Below are positions 18,932 through 28,746 of a stretch of 64,000 nt of DNA, piece after piece (position 1 is the first letter of the stretch; every line of letters starts with the position of its first letter). A program made the translations under genes and the position numbers. Source of the DNA: Paenibacillus cisolokensis (GTDB lineage: Bacteria; Bacillota; Bacilli; Paenibacillales; Paenibacillaceae). The notes under the pieces are model-generated. The model had not been told where the DNA came from and searched no databases. It saw nothing but the letters and a program-made list of their open reading frames with translations. The stretch lies in the NCBI RefSeq assembly GCF_018403665.1, contig NZ_BOVJ01000075.1, positions 1-64,000 of the forward strand. Direction: 5' to 3'.

Positions 18932-20365
18932 TTATGATTTGCTCAAACGTTGCACAAGCTCATCGTATTCCGCGCTTTTCAGAAAATCGTCGATCGAGAT
19001 GTGTTCGGCATTCGGCGCTTTCAATTTGGCCCGATCGGTCAGGGAGTTATGGGTGATAACGATATCGGCATCCGCAGGAATATCGTTGATGGCCGTATTC
19101 GTAACGGTCACCTTAATATTGGCTTTGTTCATTTTTCTGCGGAGAATGGACGCTCCCATAGCGCTGGAGCCCATACCGGCATCGCAAGCGAAAACGATTT
19201 TGTTCACTTCTTCAGCGGATTTGACCGTATTGGCCGCCGGTGCTGCGTCTTCGCCTTTGGACTTCGCTTTCATCTCTTTCATCTTGGCGGTTGCGGACTC
19301 CAGATCGTCTTCCTGCCCGCTTCGGCTTGTCTTGAGCAAGACGGAGGCGATCAGGAAAGAGACGAGCGCTGCAGCGAATACCCCGGAGAGCACCGGAATC
19401 AGACCGCCTTTCGGCGTCATCGCCAGGTAGGCAAAAATACTTCCCGGAGAAGGAGTCGCGACAAGTCCTGCGCCCAAGAGCGAGAACGTAAAGGTCCCTG
19501 CAATGCCGCCGCCGATCGCGGCCAGAATGAGAACCGGCTTCATGAGAATATACGGGAAGTAAATTTCATGAATACCGCCCAGGAAATGGATGATAATGGC
19601 ACCGGGAGACGATTGTTTGGCCATACCGCGGCCAAAGAGCCAGTACGCAAGCAAGATGCCAAGTCCCGGACCCGGGTTGGATTCCAGCATGAAGATCAGC
19701 GACTGACCGGTCTTCGCAGCCTGATCCAGCGCGATCGGACCCAATACCCCGTGGTTGATGGCGTTGTTCAGGAACAGAACTTTGCCGGGTTCGATCAAAA
19801 TGTTGGCCAGCGGAATCAGATTGTTGTTGATCAGAAATTCCACGCCGTCGGCCAGCGCCCTGCTTACCGTCTGGACCACCGGCCCGACGCCTTTAAACGA
19901 CGCAAGCGCCAACAGAAAACCGATGATGCCGGATGAAAAGTTGTTGACGAGCATTTCAAATCCGGCGCGCACTTTACCGTCAATCGCCTGGTCGAATTTC
20001 TTTAAAATCCATGCAGACAACGGACCCATAATCATGGCCCCGAGCAACATCGGAATTTCGGCTCCGACAATTGCCCCCATTGTGGCGACTGCCCCAATGA
20101 CGCCGCCCCGCGTTCCGTGGATCATATGACCACCGGTATAACCGATCAGGAGCGGCAAAAGATAAGTCATCATAGGACCGACGAGTGAAGCCAAACTTTC
20201 GTTAGGAATCCACCCCGTCGGAATGAACATGGCCGTAATAAAACCCCATGCAATAAAAGCCCCGATATTCGGCATCACCATGCCGCTGAGAAACCTGCCA
20301 AAACGCTGAACTGCGACCCGGGCTTTGCTTTCGGAAGTAGTATGCTGGTTGCGCAGCTGACTCAT
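18932..20365 (-). CDS. mtlA: Mannitol-specific PTS EIICB component
   Basis: 477 residues. An N-terminal EIIC membrane domain (about 1-350; MVMPNIGAFIAWGFITAMF, the NNAINHGVLGP substrate loop and GGIHEIYFPYIL) is followed by a linker and a C-terminal EIIB domain with phospho-Cys in IVFACDAGMGSSAMGA. There is no EIIA domain; that is supplied by mtlF. ATG 20365 has GGGAGG seven bases upstream. It imports mannitol as mannitol 1-phosphate. It is the first gene of the operon mtlA-R-F-D-ptsI-ptsH. Confidence 0.97.
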   Translation of the reverse strand: MSQLRNQHTTSESKARVAVQRFGRFLSGMVMPNIGAFIAWGFITAMFIPTGWIPNESLASLVGPMMTYLLPLLIGYTGGHMIHGTRGGVIGAVATMGAIVGAEIPMLLGAMIMGPLSAWILKKFDQAIDGKVRAGFEMLVNNFSSGIIGFLLALASFKGVGPVVQTVSRALADGVEFLINNNLIPLANILIEPGKVLFLNNAINHGVLGPIALDQAAKTGQSLIFMLESNPGPGLGILLAYWLFGRGMAKQSSPGAIIIHFLGGIHEIYFPYILMKPVLILAAIGGGIAGTFTFSLLGAGLVATPSPGSIFAYLAMTPKGGLIPVLSGVFAAALVSFLIASVLLKTSRSGQEDDLESATAKMKEMKAKSKGEDAAPAANTVKSAEEVNKIVFACDAGMGSSAMGASILRRKMNKANIKVTVTNTAINDIPADADIVITHNSLTDRAKLKAPNAEHISIDDFLKSAEYDELVQRLSKS

Positions 20366-20408
20366 GCATGAACCTCCCTCAATTTCAACTCCAGGGTCTA
20401 TCATAAAC

Positions 20409-20422
20409 AGGAAGCGCTTACA
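20409..20422 (-). promoter_or_regulatory. Candidate cre box upstream of mtlA
   Basis: AGGAAGCGCTTACA keeps the core AAGCGCTTACA of the CcpA-binding site, with two mismatches at the left end. It lies about 45 bases before the mtlA start, a usual place for catabolite repression of a sugar operon. Confidence 0.55.
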
Positions 20423-20435
20423 ATATCAATTAAAG

Positions 20436-20462
20436 AAAAAGCAGCTTTCGTCATGAAAGCTG
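20436..20462 (-). terminator. Stem-loop with U-tract upstream of mtlA
   Basis: CAGCTTTC (20442-20449) pairs with GAAAGCTG (20455-20462), followed on the minus strand by TTTTTCTTT. It probably ends transcription from the small genes upstream, though its place before mtlA also allows a leader attenuator. Confidence 0.7.
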
Positions 20463-20635
20463 TTGACAAGATTTTAGATCCGGCGCCGGCAGCCCATAAT
20501 CGGCGCTCCGAAAGTCGTTGAAACCGTTGTGGCTCAAGCCTTGCGCCCTTGCTGGAACTTCCTGGACGCCCCGGTCCGGCCAACAGGTATTGTCAAAATT
20601 ACTTAAATATTGCGAACCTCTTCGTTCACCTTTTT

Positions 20636-20797
20636 TCAAAGAAAGAACCTTTTCATGCCTTTTTCCATACGCTCGCATACTTCGGACGGACCGTTCACGA
20701 CCATTTCTTTTTGCTTCGTGCCCGTCAAACCGATTTTCCATATGGACTGCAACGTATGTCTCGCCGTAACGAATTGTTTGTCCTTCGTCACCGCCAT
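20636..20797 (-). CDS. Small protein of unknown function
   Basis: 53 codons from ATG 20797 (MAVTKDKQFVTARHTLQSIW), ending MEKGMKRFFL. Composition and codon use look protein-like, and the frame is open further upstream across the phnB stop. There is no clear ribosome-binding site. It may be a short gene, or the tail of a longer protein whose frame has been broken like others here. I do not recognise a family. Confidence 0.35.
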   Translation of the reverse strand: MAVTKDKQFVTARHTLQSIWKIGLTGTKQKEMVVNGPSEVCERMEKGMKRFFL

Positions 20798-20810
20798 GAT
20801 ATCTGCAAAG

Positions 20811-21255
20811 TCATGAAAAATTCTGTTCTCGTGGGCTGCCGCTTTCCGTCGTAATATGGAATGTCACGCCGAACTTGTCCGTTACGATGCCGTAAGCAGG
20901 GCTCCAGAATGTTTCCTGTAAAGGCATTCCCACTTGACCGCCTTCCTGGAGGGCTTCAAAATTTTTTCGATTTCAGGGTGTCGTTCGTCGTGATGCAAAT
21001 GGTCACATGATTCCCCTTTTGCAGCGGTTGACCCGGGAACGTATCGGAAAACATGAGATCCGTTTCGCCGACCTTCAGCAGCGCATGGGCTATACGATCT
21101 TTCGCTTCAGCAGGGAGCGGAAACTCGGGATTTTCCGGCATTTCTCCAAACGTTTGGATTCCGATGACTTGGGCGTCCAGCGCTTTCTCATAAAATCGGA
21201 TCGCTTCTCTTGCATTTCCATCCAGCACGAGGTAAGGGTTCAGTCTCAATGTCAA
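20811..21255 (-). pseudogene. PhnB-like VOC (glyoxalase-fold) protein, frameshifted
   Basis: About 148 residues after repair. The first frame is MTLRLNPYLVLDGNAREAIR...SKKF; the second continues EALQEGGQVGMPLQETFWSP then YGIVTDKFGVTFHITTESG. Two bases are missing at 20958-20967, where A6 followed by T4 is best read as A7T5 (SKKIFEALQ). The paired betaalphabeta repeats and the PLQETFWSPAYG segment are typical of the PhnB/YjdN branch of the VOC superfamily. These often lack a known substrate. It is divergent from the alcohol dehydrogenase. Confidence 0.8.
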
Positions 21256-21388
21256 GATTCATCATCTCCTGGTTCTCGATTATTGGTTCCATCAAACGAT
21301 CATCTCCGAAACATATTCAACAATTCAAACCGACTATCCTTTACCTTTTTGAAGTTTCAACCCAGAAATTCTTTCTAGCTCCGCTTTA

Positions 21389-21417
21389 TTGTGACCTTTT
21401 TGTGAAAGAGGTATACT
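21389..21417 (+). promoter_or_regulatory. Sigma-A promoter of the alcohol dehydrogenase
   Basis: TTGTGA (21389-21394) and TATACT (21412-21417) with 17-base spacing, 45 bases before the ATG. GAGGAGG follows as ribosome-binding site. Confidence 0.7.
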
Positions 21418-21462
21418 AAAAGCAAGAGAGAAATCTCTCATTTCAAAGCGAGGAGGACCTCT

Positions 21463-22503
21463 ATGAAAGCGCTTGTATACAATGGACAACATGGCAAAGA
21501 ACTCGTTGAGAAACCAAAACCGTCTCTCTTGAAGCCAACCGATGCGATTATCAGAATTACGAAAACAACCATTTGCGGCACGGATTTGCACATTCTTGGC
21601 GGGGATGTTCCCGCTGTAACAGCAGGCAGAACATTGGGACACGAAGGTGTCGGAATCGTCGAAGAAGTCGGATCGGCCGTCAACAATTTCAAACCGGGGG
21701 ACAGGGTGCTGATCTCCTGCATTACGTCCTGCGGCAAATGTGATAACTGCAAGAAAAGCTTATATGCACATTGTGAAGACGGCGGGTGGATCCTGGGCCA
21801 CTTGATCGATGGCACGCAAGCGGAATATGTTCGCATTCCTCATGCGGACAACAGCTTGTATCACATTCCGGAAGGCGTGGACGAGGAAGCGCTTGTTATG
21901 CTCAGCGATATTTTGCCTACCGGATTTGAAATCGGCGTACTTTCCGGACAAGTCAAACCCGGCGATACGGTAGCCATTGTAGGCGGAGGCCCCGTAGGCT
22001 TGGCCGCGCTGTTGACAGCCCAGTTCTATTCTCCCGCTGAAATCATTATGATCGATCTGGATGACAACCGCCTCGAAGTCGCCCAAAAATTCGGAGCGAC
22101 AAAAGTGGTGAATTCCTCCGACGGCAAAGCGGTTGAGAAAATATTGGAGCTTACGGGCAATAAAGGCGTCGATGTAGCGATTGAAGCGGTCGGAATTCCC
22201 GCGACCTTCGCGCTCTGCCAGGAAATTATCGCCGCAGGCGGACACATTGCGAATGTCGGCGTACATGGCAAAAGCGTCGAGCTTCACCTCGAAAAGCTGT
22301 GGATCCGCAACGTCACCATCACGACCGGCCTCGTCAGCACAAATTCGACGCCGATGCTTCTTAATACGGTCAAATCGGGCAAGCTGAAGCCCGAGCAACT
22401 GGTGACTCACCGGTTCAGCTTCGATCAGATCGAACAAGCGTACGACGTCTTTAAAAACGCGGCAAAAAACAAAGCGTTGAAAGTGATTATTTCCAACGAT
22501 TAA
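21463..22503 (+). CDS. Zinc-dependent alcohol dehydrogenase family protein
   Basis: 346 residues, medium-chain dehydrogenase/reductase. Catalytic zinc ligands are visible in ICGTDLHI and TLGHEGVG; the structural-zinc cysteines are SCGKCDNCKKSLYAHC. The Rossmann motif is VAIVGGGPVGLAA near residue 170. It oxidises alcohols or reduces aldehydes with NAD(P)H; the exact substrate is not evident. It has its own promoter and terminator, so it is monocistronic. Confidence 0.93.
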   Translation: MKALVYNGQHGKELVEKPKPSLLKPTDAIIRITKTTICGTDLHILGGDVPAVTAGRTLGHEGVGIVEEVGSAVNNFKPGDRVLISCITSCGKCDNCKKSLYAHCEDGGWILGHLIDGTQAEYVRIPHADNSLYHIPEGVDEEALVMLSDILPTGFEIGVLSGQVKPGDTVAIVGGGPVGLAALLTAQFYSPAEIIMIDLDDNRLEVAQKFGATKVVNSSDGKAVEKILELTGNKGVDVAIEAVGIPATFALCQEIIAAGGHIANVGVHGKSVELHLEKLWIRNVTITTGLVSTNSTPMLLNTVKSGKLKPEQLVTHRFSFDQIEQAYDVFKNAAKNKALKVIISND

Positions 22504-22524
22504 AATACTGTTCTCCATCCATTA

Positions 22525-22560
22525 GGGCTGTCCCGGATTTTGCAGGGGGACAGCCCTTTA
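22525..22560 (+). terminator. Terminator of the alcohol dehydrogenase
   Basis: GGGCTGTCCC (22525-22534) pairs with GGGACAGCCC (22547-22556), followed by TTTATATT. Confidence 0.9.
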
Positions 22561-22710
22561 TATTCGTTTCGCCAACCCTCCCATCAGATCAAGAGCGTTA
22601 ACGCTTGGCCTTAAGTCATCGGGGGAAATGGTCCAATGGAAAATTTTTCCCCATTTCCTATTGACCGAAAGAAAAAAGTGTAGTAAAGTTTGGTTGTGTT
22701 TTTCATTGAC

Positions 22711-22725
22711 TTGATATTCAATCAA
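22711..22725 (+). promoter_or_regulatory. Short palindrome before the FAD monooxygenase gene
   Basis: TTGATATTCAATCAA has perfect five-base arms and lies between a likely promoter and the ribosome-binding site. It could be an operator for the TetR regulator encoded in the same operon; the arms are short, so this is tentative. Confidence 0.3.
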
Positions 22726-22743
22726 AAAAGAGGCGGATTATAA

Positions 22744-23930
22744 ATGACTACTTATCATGTTGACGTCTGTATTGTCGGTGCAGGACCAGCCGGCGCATTC
22801 CTTGGATATCTGCTGGCCCAAAAAGGGATTCGAACGCTGCTGATCGAACGGCATGAGGAGCTTGACCGTGAATTCCGCGGCGAACACTTACACGGCGATG
22901 TGGCGGACTTATTGAAGAAATACCGGCTTTTTGATAAGGTTCGGAACTGGGGATTTTACCGATGAAGAGGGTTGAATTTTTTATCGGCACCAAAAGGGTC
23001 ATGTCCGTCACGCCTGACCTGTTCGGTATCGAGCATGTCGGCATTCATTTCCCCCATAAGCACCTGCTTAGCGTACTCATCGAAGAAGCGCAGCAAACCG
23101 GTTGTTTGGAATTGCTTATGAAAACGACCGTTACGGAGTTAATCGTCGAGCAAGATCATGTGGTAGGATTAAAAGCGAAAGGTAAAGATGGGGAAGTTGA
23201 GGTTCGCAGTAAAATTGTCGTAGGGGCTGACGGAAGATATTCGAGCGTAAGAAAACTGGCGAATATTCCCGCAACAATAGCCAAGCATGGTTATGATGTT
23301 CTATGGGCGAAAATACCGGTTCCGTCCGATTGGGAACCGACGATGCGGATCGTGCTCGTCAATCATACCCAAATTACCCTCTTCGCCTGTACCGGAGGTT
23401 TTGTCCAGATCGGATGGCAAATTCCCGAAGGATCATTCCCTTCTCTCCGGAAGCAAAATTTTGAGCCTTTTATCGATACGTTATTGAAAGCCGCGCCGGA
23501 ATTAAAGCCATTCGTCGATCGGCATATTCGGGATTGGAACGATTTTATATGCCTCCCCGTTCAGAGCTGCAAATGTGAAACATGGGTGAAGAATGGCCTG
23601 GTCATTATGGGAGACGCTGCGCATACGATGAGCCCGGCAGGCGGAATCGGCGTCAATGCGGCGATGAAGGATTCGGATGTTCTGGCCCCGATCATCTGCG
23701 ATGCCCTTCAAGCCCAAGACTTTTCCCGCGCGAAATTGATGGCGTTTGAACAGATGCGGCGGGATGAAATCGATAAGCTGCAGGAAGGTCAGGTCCGGCA
23801 AGAAAAAGCGATGGAGAAACTAAACAAAAGCATCATGCTGAAGCGCCTTTTTTATTGGAATATGCGGGTTTTGGACAAAATGCCCTGGAAGGGAAAAATA
23901 TTTGCCAAAATGTATGCCGCCAACAAATAA
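22744..23930 (+). pseudogene. FAD-dependent aromatic-ring-hydroxylase-type monooxygenase, one frameshift
   Basis: 395 residues after repair. The first 73 codons hold the dinucleotide motif VCIVGAGPAGAFLGYLLAQK and stop at 22965; the second frame carries the rest, including DG of VVGADGRYSSVR and the FAD-ribityl motif MGDAAHTMSPAGGIGVNAA. One G added to the G4 run at about 22948-22951 gives VRNWGILPMKRVEFFIG. The protein belongs to the PHBH/UbiH group, which hydroxylates aromatic or polyketide-like compounds; the substrate is unknown. It forms an operon with the TetR gene 15 bases on. Confidence 0.85.
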
Positions 23931-23945
23931 ACGGAGGAACAACGT

Positions 23946-24554
23946 ATGCCCAGAACGGAAGAACAAAATCAACAAATTCGGGACGAACGCCAAGAGCAGA
24001 TTCTTCAGGCGGCTTTGAAAGTGTTCGCCCGCAGGGGCATGGCCGCCGCCAAAATAAGCGATATTGCCTCTGAGGCGGGATTAAGCCACGGCCTGGTTTA
24101 CCATTATTTCAAATCCAAGGAAGAGATGTTCACCACGCTGGTCAAAAAGGCATTGCAGGGGTCCGCTCTCGTCATTCAATATGCCAGGCAACAAGCGGGA
24201 TCCCCTCTGCAACAACTGCGCTGGATGACGCAAATGATTTTGCAAAACATTGCCGGCGAGGGAGCTTATCTCTTTCTGATCATGATACAAGCTTTTACAT
24301 CCGATGCCGTACCGGAGGAAGTGAAACAGATGATGGACGATGAGCTTGCGTTTTCAGCCATCAAGGCTACCTTGCCCTTAATCGAAGCCGGCCAGCAAAC
24401 CGGAGAAATCCTGCAGGACGATCCCGAAAAATTGGCGGTGCTGTACTACTCCCTTATTCAAGGTCTGGCCATCAGCAAAATCCAATGGAAGGATTGTCCG
24501 ATGCCCGATGCGGATATGGTTTTGAGAGTTTTGAAGGCTCGTCCCGAATCATGA
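23946..24554 (+). CDS. TetR/AcrR-family transcriptional regulator
   Basis: 202 residues. The N-terminal HTH is clear (ILQAALKVFARRGMAAAKIS then LSHGLVYHYFKSKEEMF), followed by a helical ligand-binding domain. It sits directly after the FAD monooxygenase with a good ribosome-binding site (GGAGG), so it most likely controls its own operon and responds to the monooxygenase substrate. It is convergent with the glycosyltransferase gene. Confidence 0.93.
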   Translation: MPRTEEQNQQIRDERQEQILQAALKVFARRGMAAAKISDIASEAGLSHGLVYHYFKSKEEMFTTLVKKALQGSALVIQYARQQAGSPLQQLRWMTQMILQNIAGEGAYLFLIMIQAFTSDAVPEEVKQMMDDELAFSAIKATLPLIEAGQQTGEILQDDPEKLAVLYYSLIQGLAISKIQWKDCPMPDADMVLRVLKARPES

Positions 24555-24566
24555 TTCCAGGCTCAT

Positions 24567-25808
24567 CTACCCGATTATATTTCTTCCCTGCTTGAACCGT
24601 GCCGTCTTGTCCCAAATCGGTTCCTTCTTGGTAAGTTTTAATTTGATTTGATAGTAAACGCCTCTTATAAGCAGGAAAAGCCATAATTGGGCATATGAAA
24701 AATACATCAAAAACGATACCAATAAATCGATCGGACGAAGTGTTTTATCGGACATCTGCGCAGTAACGAGCTGGACGTAATACATCAGCCATAACTCGAA
24801 CCAGAGAATGAGCAGCGGAGTCGTCGCCGTACTTTGAACCTTGCCGGCAAGTCCCAATAAAAACCACACATCTGACACAAGCAGAAAAAATACGAAACAG
24901 ATGTAAACAAGAATGAGCTGCGCCGAATGAATAAAGTTTCTTCCGCGCAGCAATCGCGGATTTTTGATCGTTTTCTCAATCAAATACAGATTTCCCTGCA
25001 TCCAACGCGTACGCTGTCTCAACCAAACCTTGAAGTTTTCCGGCTCCTGCTCCCATGTTCTCGCATCGGGCACAATCGGCAACAGACCGCCAATGCGGGT
25101 TAAAGTCAACGTGAGATCAGCGTCTTCAGCGAGCGCATAAGGGTCGTATCCCCCGACCCGCTCCAGTATGTCGCGACGGATAATGAGATTGGTTCCCGTT
25201 AACGAGCCGAGTTTGAACAGTCCCCATCTCCCGGCCTGCATCAGCAATTGAAATGCGGAAAACTCCAAAGCAATCATGCGCGTCAACGCATTCTTCGATT
25301 CATTCAACGTCTTCACATACCCGACAGCCCCCACCGCTCGAGGCGTCGTTTCCGCCGCTTCTACAAGAAGCCTAAGCGCTTGAGGCTCGGGCTGATTATC
25401 GGCATCGTACACGGCTACATAATCGGATTGGCTGATCGATATCCCGTAATTCAACACCCGAGACTTTCCTCTCGGTGTGCCGGGCGGAACTTCAATATGG
25501 TGAATATGAGCATAAGAATCGTCGTAATACTGCGCAATCTCACCCGTCTCATCTGTCGAACTATCGTTCAAAAGATAAATGTGAAGCTCTCCGGGATATT
25601 CCAGCTTACTCATCGCATGGAGGGTATCCGCCATGACAACCCCCTCGTTATGAGCCGGAATTAAAACGGCAACGCTCGGATAATGTTTCAAGGGCTTCGT
25701 TTTCGGCTTTTTTCTGGCACGAAACAAAAAACCGCCCACTGTAAGAATCGAGTAGTAGAGGACAAGCAGCCAAAAACAAATGGCAACAAAATTTAATACG
25801 GTATTCAT
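24567..25808 (-). CDS. Family 2 glycosyltransferase, YdaM/BcsA-like, membrane-bound
   Basis: 413 residues. A leading membrane helix is followed by a GT-A domain with SVAVLIPAHNEG, DAD in VAVYDADNQPEP, the acceptor motif TGTNLIIRR, EDADLT, and the processive-synthase QRTRW (LRQRTRWMQGNL). Membrane helices follow. These are the motifs of a processive polysaccharide synthase. The start overlaps the stop of the upstream degenerate-GGDEF gene by four bases, as in the B. subtilis ydaK-ydaM exopolysaccharide locus, where the product needs c-di-GMP. No PilZ domain is seen, so any c-di-GMP control would act through the partner. Confidence 0.9.
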   Translation of the reverse strand: MNTVLNFVAICFWLLVLYYSILTVGGFLFRARKKPKTKPLKHYPSVAVLIPAHNEGVVMADTLHAMSKLEYPGELHIYLLNDSSTDETGEIAQYYDDSYAHIHHIEVPPGTPRGKSRVLNYGISISQSDYVAVYDADNQPEPQALRLLVEAAETTPRAVGAVGYVKTLNESKNALTRMIALEFSAFQLLMQAGRWGLFKLGSLTGTNLIIRRDILERVGGYDPYALAEDADLTLTLTRIGGLLPIVPDARTWEQEPENFKVWLRQRTRWMQGNLYLIEKTIKNPRLLRGRNFIHSAQLILVYICFVFFLLVSDVWFLLGLAGKVQSTATTPLLILWFELWLMYYVQLVTAQMSDKTLRPIDLLVSFLMYFSYAQLWLFLLIRGVYYQIKLKLTKKEPIWDKTARFKQGRNIIG

Positions 25809-26594
25809 GATGCTGCATGCCCCCTTCTCCAAGATGCCATAGCCTCAGAGAAAGCCGCGAAATCGTCGGCAACATCATGAATACTGTACACAAAATCGTT
25901 CATCGTCAGATTGTATTCCGCATCCACTTTTTGGGCCAGACGCTGCAATACGATCTGAACTCCCTCTTCGCCCGTATTGGACAAAAAAACAATAATGCGA
26001 TTGTGTCCGCCGTTACCGACCAAATCGTAATTGACTCGCACGGATTGAAGCAATAATTGGGTCAGTTTCTCATAAACCACACGCTTTTGATAATCTTTTT
26101 CCCCTAAAACCTCAAACACGACGTAATATGCCTTTTCCCCTCTTCGCTTCATTCCGGAAATAAGAAGCTTCGCTCTTTCCATGAATTCATTAAAAGTCAA
26201 TATATCCGTGGAAGGTTCTAATTTACGAAGCTCCATGACTTCTTTTTCAAGACTTATGTATCGCTCTCTCGCTTTATTAATTACTATACATCAGCAGCCA
26301 CGAAGCGACAGCGGACAGCGTGTAAATGCATTGTTTTAAAATTCGGATCATTTGTATATCAAAATTTAATTCTTTCCCCCATGTAACCCCCACGCTGTAA
26401 AAACCATGTCCCAGTACATTTACGATAAGCAGAGCAAAGCCGATCCTGGACGAAGTAAACATCGCCAATAAACCGATCAGGAAGCTGGCTGACAACATAA
26501 ATAAAAGTTCATAAGTATCCAGATAAAGAACTCCTGCTACATTCGACGCACATAAAAGAATAAAGATGTTCATGAAAGTTGTTCTTTGATGCAT
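25805..26594 (-). pseudogene. YdaK-like membrane protein with degenerate GGDEF domain, one frameshift
   Basis: About 263 residues when joined. The first frame (26594-26277) encodes four membrane segments (MNIFILLCASNVAGVLYLD; GFALLIVNVLGHGFYSVGV). After a break near 26280-26290, a second frame gives a short coiled coil (NKARERYISLEKEVMELRKL) and a GGDEF-like fold (DILTFNEFMERAK ... GNGGHNRIIVFLS). GGDEF itself is lost (GGHNR), so it cannot be a cyclase and is more likely a c-di-GMP receptor, as proposed for YdaK. The four-base overlap with the glycosyltransferase indicates one operon. The shift is net one extra or two missing bases. Confidence 0.7.
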
Positions 26595-26705
26595 GCTCCA
26601 CTATCCTTCTCAAATGCTTTTCATCTACGCTCCGCTGCTCAAACCATTATACAGCCTTTTCGTTTTCTAAAATAGACGACGAAAGCATACAAAGCAAAGC
26701 AAAAC

Positions 26706-26739
26706 GGCCTCTGTCCGATGGCATTCATGGACGGAGGCC
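26706..26739 (-). terminator. Terminator of mqo
   Basis: GGCCTC-T-GTCC pairs with GGAC-G-GAGGCC; on the minus strand the stem is followed by GTTTTGCTTTG. It lies 29 bases past the mqo stop. Confidence 0.8.
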
Positions 26740-26767
26740 GCTTCATTTCTTGATTTATTTGTACGGT

Positions 26768-28262
26768 CTACACGACAGGTTGCAGTTCGCGGTTCAGACC
26801 GAGCGTTCGCGCTGTCGAAGCATGAATTTCACGGATAAGCTCCGGATTTTTCGCAAGCGACACGCCGTAAGAAGGAATCATTTCTTTGATTTTCGGTTCC
26901 CATGCTTTCAGTTGCTGCGGGAAGCATTTTTCGATGACCTCAAGCATGACGGAAACGGCGGTCGAAGCGCCCGGAGAAGCGCCGAGCAACGCGGCGATCG
27001 ACCCGTCGGCGGCACTGACAACTTCCGTACCGAATTGAAGCGTTCCCTTTCCGCCGGCGGCCGTATCTTTGATCACTTGCACACGCTGGCCGGCCACCAG
27101 CAAATCCCAATCCTCGCTTCTGGCGTTCGGGATAAACTCCCGCAGCTCTTCCATGCGCTTTTCTTTCGATAGCATCACTTGCTGGATCAGATATTTTGTC
27201 AGCGAAAGATTTTTGGCGCCTGCCGCGAGCATCGTTATAACATTATGCGGTTTGACAGAACCGAACAAATCGAACATGGAACCGGTTTTCAAGAACTTCG
27301 GCGAGAAACCGGCAAACGGTCCGAAAAGCAACGATTTTTATTATCGATAAACCTGGTGTCAAGATGCGGTACAGACATCGGCGGTGCGCCAACCTTAGCC
27401 TTTCCGTAGACTTTGGCATGATGCTGCGCTACAATCTCCGGATTATTGCACACCATAAACAGGCCGCTTATCGGGAATCCTCCAATATGCTTTCCTTCCG
27501 GGATGCCGGACTTTTGAAGCAAAGGAAGACTTCCGCCGCCGCCGCCGATAAAGACGAATTTTGCCGTATGGCGCTCGACGGCGCCGCTGTCGATATTCCG
27601 CACTCTCAATTCCCACAAGCCGTCGCCGGTACGTTTAATATCCTCGACTTTATGTTTGAATTTGATCTCGACGTTTTTACTCTTCAAGTGGTCGAATAGC
27701 ATGCGCGTTAAAGCGCCAAAGTTGACATCCGTACCGGATTCGATTCTTGTTGCCGCAATCGGTTCATGCAATACCCGGTCTTTCATAATAAGCGGAATCC
27801 ATTCCGTCAATTTTGCCGGGTCATCGGAAAATTCCATCCCTTGAAACAGCGGATTGCCCGTCATCGTTTCAAAACGTTTTTCAAAACAGCTACATTTTTT
27901 TCCCCTTGCACCAAACTCATATGAGGCAACGGCATAATAAAGTCCTGCGGATTGCGAATCAGATTGCTGTTTACAAGATAAGACCAGAACTGCAAGGAAA
28001 CTTGAAACTGTTCATTTACTTTTACAGCTTTGCTAATATCTATGAATCCGTCCGGTTTTTCGGCTGTGTAATTAAGCTCGCACAAGGCAGCATGTCCCGT
28101 TCCGGCGTTATTCCATTCGTTAGAGCTTTCCTCTCCTGCGCTCGCCAGCTTCTCAAACACCGTAATGTCCCAGTCTGGCGCCAATTCTTTCAGCAGCGAC
28201 CCTAAAGTCGCACTCATGATTCCGGCACCGATCAAGATAACGTCTGTTTTGGTTTGTCCCAT
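26768..28262 (-). pseudogene. mqo: Malate:quinone oxidoreductase, two frameshifts
   Basis: 498 residues after two repairs, normal for bacterial Mqo. Part 1: [20 protein letters not shown], with [16 protein letters not shown]. Part 2 from about 27879: [19 protein letters not shown] to LDTRFIDNK, with [20 protein letters not shown]. Part 3 from about 27335: [17 protein letters not shown] to the end. Each break is an A5 tract where A6 restores the frame. All conserved Mqo blocks are otherwise present, so two base-calling errors are more likely than decay. The enzyme is a peripheral FAD protein feeding electrons from malate to the quinone pool. Confidence 0.92.
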
Positions 28263-28746
28263 TTTTACCGTCCTAACACGCTAATATTTTGAAAAAAAGA
28301 TATAGCCACTCCTTCTTAGGCTCCACAGCAAGTCAGGGTGCGACCGAGTCACACCCTTGTCCGGATCAATATAACGTAATCATAGTGTATCGCTTCACTA
28401 TCCGATCATAATATATCACTTCACTATGAATAATGGATTAAGATATTTTCTATTATATGATAGTTATCTTCTATTTTAAAGCCGGTAAATTTAGTGATGG
28501 CATGCCATTGCAGGCAAAAAGTACGGTATTGGCCCTAAAAAACCTGGAAATACACAAATTCATGGCCTTAAACCCGGCTGTATGCAAGGATTGTAATTTG
28601 GGACTGTATTCCAGAATGCAAGATGTTGTAACGCAAATCCGTTCGTATCGATGTCGTCCGAATATAAAACCGTTCCAGTTCATTACTGCATAATCCGATT
28701 TCGGGTAATTTGTAATGTCTTATTTTTCAATTCCGCGATTTCATCG
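28263..28746. other. AT-rich intergenic region, no gene supported
   Basis: About 480 bases between mqo and an XRE gene. Short open frames exist on both strands at about 28457-28693, but none has a ribosome-binding site or a recognisable protein pattern. Near 28380-28430 an imperfect repeat of TATCGCTTCACTAT / TATCACTTCACTAT occurs upstream of mqo and could be part of its control region. Confidence 0.4.

Noticed and set aside
28457-28693. Short open frames on both strands between mqo and the XRE gene
   Set aside because: No start signals and no recognisable family; left as intergenic.
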